From: Nonomuraea sp. NBC_00507
GTDB lineage: Bacteria; Actinomycetota; Actinomycetes; Streptosporangiales; Streptosporangiaceae
NCBI RefSeq assembly: GCF_036013525.1
Contig: NZ_CP107853.1
Location: 8,122,001 to 8,186,000, forward strand
Length of the DNA stretch: 64,000 bases
Reading direction: 5' to 3'
Of the stretch, positions 60,484 to 64,000 are shown piece by piece (positions within the stretch are counted from its first letter, which is position 1; each line of letters begins with the position of its first letter). Made by a program: the position numbers and the translations under genes. The notes below the pieces were generated by a model. That model had not been told where the DNA came from. It searched no databases and saw nothing but the letters and a program-made list of their open reading frames with translations.

Positions 60484-61483
60484 TCAGCAGCGCCGCGCTC
60501 GCGCGCGAGCGCGGCCATCGCGTCGGTCACCTCGGCGCGGCTGACACCGAGCCCCAGAATGTGTCGCTTCAGGTGGGGCCTTCACCCAGGCATCGCCCGT
60601 GTAGATCCGGTAGGGCAGGTCCGCGAAGCACGAGCCGCGGCCGTCGGCGTTGTCGAGGTAGCGGGCCAGCGTGGGCGCGGCCTGCGTGTCCCGCCACACC
60701 CACGCCCCCTAGCATCCTGGCGAGCTGGTCACGCCAGAGCCACTGCAGGCCGTCGAACTCCTTGATGGTGCCCAGCTCATCGCGCAGGTCGGCCAGGAAC
60801 CGGGTGACCGCCGGGCGGGGCACGGCGCCGTCGGCGACGGCCAGGCATTCACGGGTCAGGCGCTTCACCTGCTCGCGGGTGGTCGCGGTGTGGTCCACGA
60901 GCCGATCGCCGGCCAGGACCCACAGGGCAGCCAGGGGTCGGCGACATCACGGACGGCGACCACCACGAGCACCCGGCCGGCCCGGAGCCGTCGCAGCACG
61001 TATCCCAGGGCGTGCAGCGACGGCCGGTCCGCCCACTGGGCGTCGTCAATCAGCACCACCACCGGCCCGTGCGCCTGTAACGCCCCGATGACCTCGCAGA
61101 TCACCTGCCCCGCCGCGCACGGATCCTGCCCCGCCGCCGCGAACCGCGCCTCCGGCCCCGCCGCCTCCGGCCCCGCCGCCTCCGCCCCGCCGCCGCGAGG
61201 CCCTCCAGCGTCGCGGCACGTCCGTCCGGGCCCGCCGCATCGTCCACGAGCTGCCTTAGCACACCGAGGGCGAGCCACCGCTCCCCTCCTCACCGCCGGC
61301 GGCCGACACCCGCACGCCCGCCTCCCCGCCGAGCGTGTGGCGGACCAGGGCGGTCTTGCCGATCCCCTCAGGTCCCTCGACCACGACCCTCCTGGCGCGG
61401 CCCCCGCCCGCCGCGCGCAGCTCGGCGCGCAGCAGGGCGAGCTCCGCCGTCCTGCCGACGAACATGCCCGCTCCCTCCCCCAT
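60484..61483 (-). pseudogene. Broken ATPase regulator (LuxR/MalT-like AAA domain) and fused remnants
   Basis: The start (ATG 61483: MFVGRTAELALLRAELRA) has Walker A GPEGIGKTAL, but that frame soon stops near 61256. A second frame carries the matching Walker B (VVVLIDDAQWADRPSLHALGYVLRRL) to about 60900. A third (DHTATTREQVKRLTRECL) and a fourth (DGRGSCFADLPYRIYTGDAW) follow. At least three frameshifts interrupt what was a large ATP-dependent regulator, and the C-terminal LuxR HTH is not found. The last fragments are not recognised. Confidence 0.65.
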
Positions 61484-61532
61484 GGCAGAGCAAGGTGGGA
61501 TGCCTGATACACGCCGGTCTGTCTAGATGCGG

Positions 61533-62306
61533 TCAGCCCGGAGCAGGCCGCAAACGCCCCCACGCCACGGAGGCGTCGTCGTGCCGCTTCCCCCGGACCG
61601 GCCCACGCGCCTCCTCCAGCCCCCGCACGGCCCCGATCACCGCATCCGGCCCCTCGCCGTCCAGCACGGCCACGATGTCGTCCCAGTTCCAGCCGTACCA
61701 GTCGACGAGCCGGGCCACCCCGTCGGTGCACACCCCGACCCCTCGCACCTCCCGTACGTCCACCGCCCCGCCCACGCCCTGGGCGGCCGCCTCGGGCCGC
61801 GCGGCGGCAACCCAGAAGCCGCCCGGCGCGTTCCGCATCCGCCGCACCAGCTCCACCGTGTACGGCCGCCCGCCCGGCAGCCGCTCCAGCCGATCATCGG
61901 CCACCACTGCGACCCCGCCACCCGCCCGCGCGAGGACGACCGGCGAATCGCCCAGCACGAGGTATTCCACCCGCTCCCGCCCGATCCGCACCATGGCCAC
62001 CGTGGCGGACGGCGAATCCGGGTTGCCCAGATCGCACCCGCCGCCGTGCGCCGCCACCGTCTCCTCGATGGCCCGCTCCAGCACCCCGGCCAGCGGCGTG
62101 TCACCGTCCGCGGCCAGCCGCGCCGCCAGTGCCCCGCCGAGCCGCGCCACCAGCCAGGTCACGTCGTGCACGCAGCCGCTGTCCACCCCGGCCGCCGCCG
62201 TGGCCCCGTCGAGCACGACGATCCAGGACGGCCCGGCGATCACCAGATCCTCGTTGGGCCGGTCGGCCGAGCCGGGACGGGTGGCGTAGGTGACCTCCGC
62301 GAACAT
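61533..62306 (-). CDS. PP2C-like Ser/Thr phosphatase
   Basis: The product is 257 residues. The PP2C metal residues appear in NEDLVIAG, VVLDGATAAAGVD and the late KRHDDASVAWG, with VLGDSPVVLAR between. It is a stand-alone soluble phosphatase domain, without sensor domains. It is divergent from a small conserved gene, sharing a palindromic promoter at 62314-62326. Confidence 0.82.
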   Translation of the reverse strand: MFAEVTYATRPGSADRPNEDLVIAGPSWIVVLDGATAAAGVDSGCVHDVTWLVARLGGALAARLAADGDTPLAGVLERAIEETVAAHGGGCDLGNPDSPSATVAMVRIGRERVEYLVLGDSPVVLARAGGGVAVVADDRLERLPGGRPYTVELVRRMRNAPGGFWVAAARPEAAAQGVGGAVDVREVRGVGVCTDGVARLVDWYGWNWDDIVAVLDGEGPDAVIGAVRGLEEARGPVRGKRHDDASVAWGRLRPAPG

Positions 62307-62313
62307 GACAGCG

Positions 62314-62326
62314 ACTGTGCCACAGT
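62314..62326. promoter_or_regulatory. Palindromic bidirectional leaderless promoter
   Basis: ACTGTG-C-CACAGT is a perfect palindrome. Read on each strand, CACAGT fits a relaxed -10 box, and the ATG of each divergent gene lies exactly 7 nt beyond it (62306 on -, 62334 on +). Confidence 0.55.
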
Positions 62327-62333
62327 TGCCCTC

Positions 62334-62681
62334 ATGACGATGACCTACGAGCTCGGCGACGTCGTGGCCGAGCGGCAGCTGGAGGCCGTCGCCGAGGACG
62401 GCGCCCGTACGCCCGTGACGGTACGGATCGGCAGGCCGAGGCCGGACCGGCTCAGCTCACACGGGGATTGGTGCTGCCCCCATCAGATCGCAGGGCTGGG
62501 CGAGGAGCGGGCCGGGGCGGCCTTCGGGGTCGACTCCCTGCAGGCGTTGCTGCTGAGCGTTTACAAGCTGCGGCTGGAGCTGTCCCGGCGCGCGCAGGAC
62601 GCGCGGGTCCGGCTGGACTGGCTGGACCAGCCGGACCTCGGCCTGAAGGTGGACCCGGAGGTCCACAAGCTCCTCGAGTGA
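62334..62681 (+). CDS. Conserved hypothetical protein
   Basis: The product is 115 residues from ATG 62334. An N-terminal beta region (RQLEAVAEDGARTPVTVRIGRPRP) is followed by WCCPHQIAGLGEERAGAAFGVDSLQALLLSVYKLRLEL and a C-terminal DWLDQPDLGL. The WCCPHQI segment and the pattern resemble a family of small uncharacterised actinobacterial proteins. I do not know its function. Its tail ends 6 bp before the M24 peptidase stop (convergent). Confidence 0.75.
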   Translation: MTMTYELGDVVAERQLEAVAEDGARTPVTVRIGRPRPDRLSSHGDWCCPHQIAGLGEERAGAAFGVDSLQALLLSVYKLRLELSRRAQDARVRLDWLDQPDLGLKVDPEVHKLLE

Positions 62682-62687
62682 CGGCGC

Positions 62688-63797
62688 TTACACGATCACG
62701 AGCTCGCGCGGCGTGTTGTTGAGCCGCTCACCTCCGCTGTCGGTGCACACGACGATGTCCTCGATCCTGGCCCCGTGCCGCCCCGGCAGGTAGATGCCCG
62801 GCTCGACGGAGAAGGCGAAGCCGGGCTCCAGCGGCTCCCCGTTGCCGGCCACGATGTAGGGCTCCTCGTGCGTCTCGATCCCGATCCCGTGCCCGGTCCG
62901 GTGGATGAAGTAGTCGCCGTATCCGGCCTCGGCGATCACCTCGCGGGCGGCCGCGTCGACCGACTCGCACGAGACGCCCGGCCGCACCGCCGCGCACGCC
63001 GCATCCTGGGCGCGGCGCAGCACCTCGTAGTAGGCGCTGAACTCGGCGGGCGGCTCGCCCACGCTGTAGGTGCGGGTGGAGTCGGAGCAGTAGCCGCTGT
63101 GCAGCTGGCCGCCGATGTCGACCACCACCGGCTCGCCTTTCTGGATCACCCGGTCGGACACGTCGTGGTGCGGGCTGGCCCCGTTGGGGCCGGAGGCGAC
63201 GATCACGAAGTCGACCGTCGCGTGCCCGGCCGCCAGGATCGCCTCGGCGATGTCCCTGGCCACGTCGCGCTCGCTCCGCCCGGCGCGCAGAAACTCGGGG
63301 ACCCGCCGGTGGACGGCGTCGATCGCCTCCCCCGCCTCGCACAGCGCCGCCACCTCGGCCGGGGACTTGCGCATCCGCAACTGCCGCAGCACACTCCCGG
63401 CCAGCACCTGCTCGGCGTCCGGCAGCACCTCGCGGAAGCGCAGCGACGACATGGCCCACATCCGGTCGGCCAGCCCGACCTTGCCGGCCTGCCCCAGCCG
63501 GGCCGCCGCGATCGCATAGGGGTCGTCGGTCTCGTCCCAGGCCACGAACTCCAGCCCGAGCCGCGATGCGGGCGAGGCCTCGGCGGCAGGCAGCTCCAGC
63601 CGGGGCACCATCATGAACGGCTCCCCCGCCGCGGGCACCACCAGGCACGTCAGCCGCTCCAGCGGCTTGGCGTCATAGCCGCTCACATAGCGCAGATCGG
63701 GCCCTGGCGTGAGCAGCAGGGCGTCAAGGCCGCTCTTGGCGGTGGCCTCCTGCACGGCGGCCAGACGGGACACGGGATACAGGTCTGAGGACGTCAC
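62688..63797 (-). CDS. M24-family Xaa-Pro aminopeptidase/dipeptidase
   Basis: The product is 369 residues from GTG 63797. TAGATT lies 8 nt upstream, suggesting a leaderless transcript. The pita-bread metal ligands are in VVVDIGGQ and SDSTRTY (two Asp), HRTGHGIG (His), SVEPGIY (Glu) and ARIEDIV (Glu). The N-terminal creatinase-like domain has LLLTPGPDLRYVSGY. It releases or cleaves before proline in short peptides. Confidence 0.9.
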   Translation of the reverse strand: MTSSDLYPVSRLAAVQEATAKSGLDALLLTPGPDLRYVSGYDAKPLERLTCLVVPAAGEPFMMVPRLELPAAEASPASRLGLEFVAWDETDDPYAIAAARLGQAGKVGLADRMWAMSSLRFREVLPDAEQVLAGSVLRQLRMRKSPAEVAALCEAGEAIDAVHRRVPEFLRAGRSERDVARDIAEAILAAGHATVDFVIVASGPNGASPHHDVSDRVIQKGEPVVVDIGGQLHSGYCSDSTRTYSVGEPPAEFSAYYEVLRRAQDAACAAVRPGVSCESVDAAAREVIAEAGYGDYFIHRTGHGIGIETHEEPYIVAGNGEPLEPGFAFSVEPGIYLPGRHGARIEDIVVCTDSGGERLNNTPRELVIV

Positions 63798-63941
63798 AGG
63801 CCCAAATCTACTCCGCCCCGGGTCTCCCACTATCCGCGAAAAGCTCTCACAACACGGGAAGCACTCGCTACACTCCGTTCAACAACGATCACGTAGTGTG
63901 GGGACAATTGTTCAGATCCACTGCACTTTGAGAGTGAGACT

Positions 63942-64000
63942 ATGGTCGACGTCATAGGCGCGGCCGGGCTGCTCGGGCACAAATCCGATGCGGAGTTGCT
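63942..64000 (+). CDS. Start of a gene cut by the window edge
   Basis: An ATG at 63942 opens a frame (MVDVIGAAGLLGHKSDAEL...) that runs off the end. Codon bias fits a real gene, and the region upstream from 63800 is intergenic and AT-richer. Too little is visible to name it. Confidence 0.5.
   Translation, partial: MVDVIGAAGLLGHKSDAEL

Noticed and set aside
1..64000. tRNA or rRNA genes and insertion sequences
   Set aside because: Scanning the intergenic stretches by eye showed no T-loop-like GTTCGANTC with acceptor pairing, no rRNA signatures, and no transposase apart from the integrase-like remnant at 39 kb.

Overview
The window is high-GC DNA with strong codon-position bias and short intergenic gaps. 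It fits a Streptosporangiales-type actinomycete (Nonomuraea or Streptosporangium would be my guess; the genus is inference). Supporting signs are RbpA behind a SigR-type promoter, two ClpP genes, two HelD-like RNA polymerase helicases, separate lnt and ppm genes, an orphan conservon-type GTPase, and many apparently leaderless genes in which a TAnnnT box lies 6-8 nt before an ATG or GTG. I saw no rRNA, tRNA, CRISPR array or intact insertion sequence.

Layout. 1-6.4 kb: the tail of a TipA-like regulator, an ArsR/SRPBCC pair, a DUF4037 gene, purB, a GT-C membrane protein and a secreted metalloprotease/lipoprotein pair. 7-11 kb: an RND exporter divergent from a MarR regulator. 11-16 kb: HelD copy 1, a LacI/SDR pair and a PNPOx-like gene. 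16-22.3 kb: small stress and sensing genes (cupin, VOC, ArsR/SRPBCC, LysE, hydrolase, WYL, DeoR/MFS). 22.4-27.6 kb: a trypco2 gene coupled to a 1604-residue trypsin/STAND-NTPase/repeat protein, a probable conflict or defence module. 27.6-32.5 kb: TauE-like permease, M20 peptidase, clpP1-clpP2 and a DUF2268 protein. 32.6-37.5 kb: kinase-like membrane protein, MoxR/DUF58/VWA operon and two methyltransferases. 37.5-40.8 kb: GDPD and a UMF1 permease separated by a decayed insert carrying DJ-1 and integrase-like pseudogenes, flanked by two copies of the GDPD 3' end. 41-45.8 kb: membrane protein, rbpA, fxsA, ppm and lnt with a repetitive extension. 46-48.6 kb: HelD copy 2. 48.7-55.5 kb: a ROK-controlled sugar uptake and catabolism operon. 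55.6-64 kb: galactarate/talarate dehydratase with its GntR regulator, GT87, Lrp, orphan CvnD-like GTPase, a wrecked ATPase regulator, PP2C, and an M24 peptidase.

The most unusual signals are these. A 27-nt element occurs at three convergent gene junctions. The protease-NTPase-repeat module is large and complete. A short AT-rich patch covers the catalytic motif of a methyltransferase. Two genes have no ATG, GTG or TTG where their start should be. The Lnt extension is made of DNA-level tandem repeats. A palindrome forms a symmetric bidirectional leaderless promoter at 62.3 kb.
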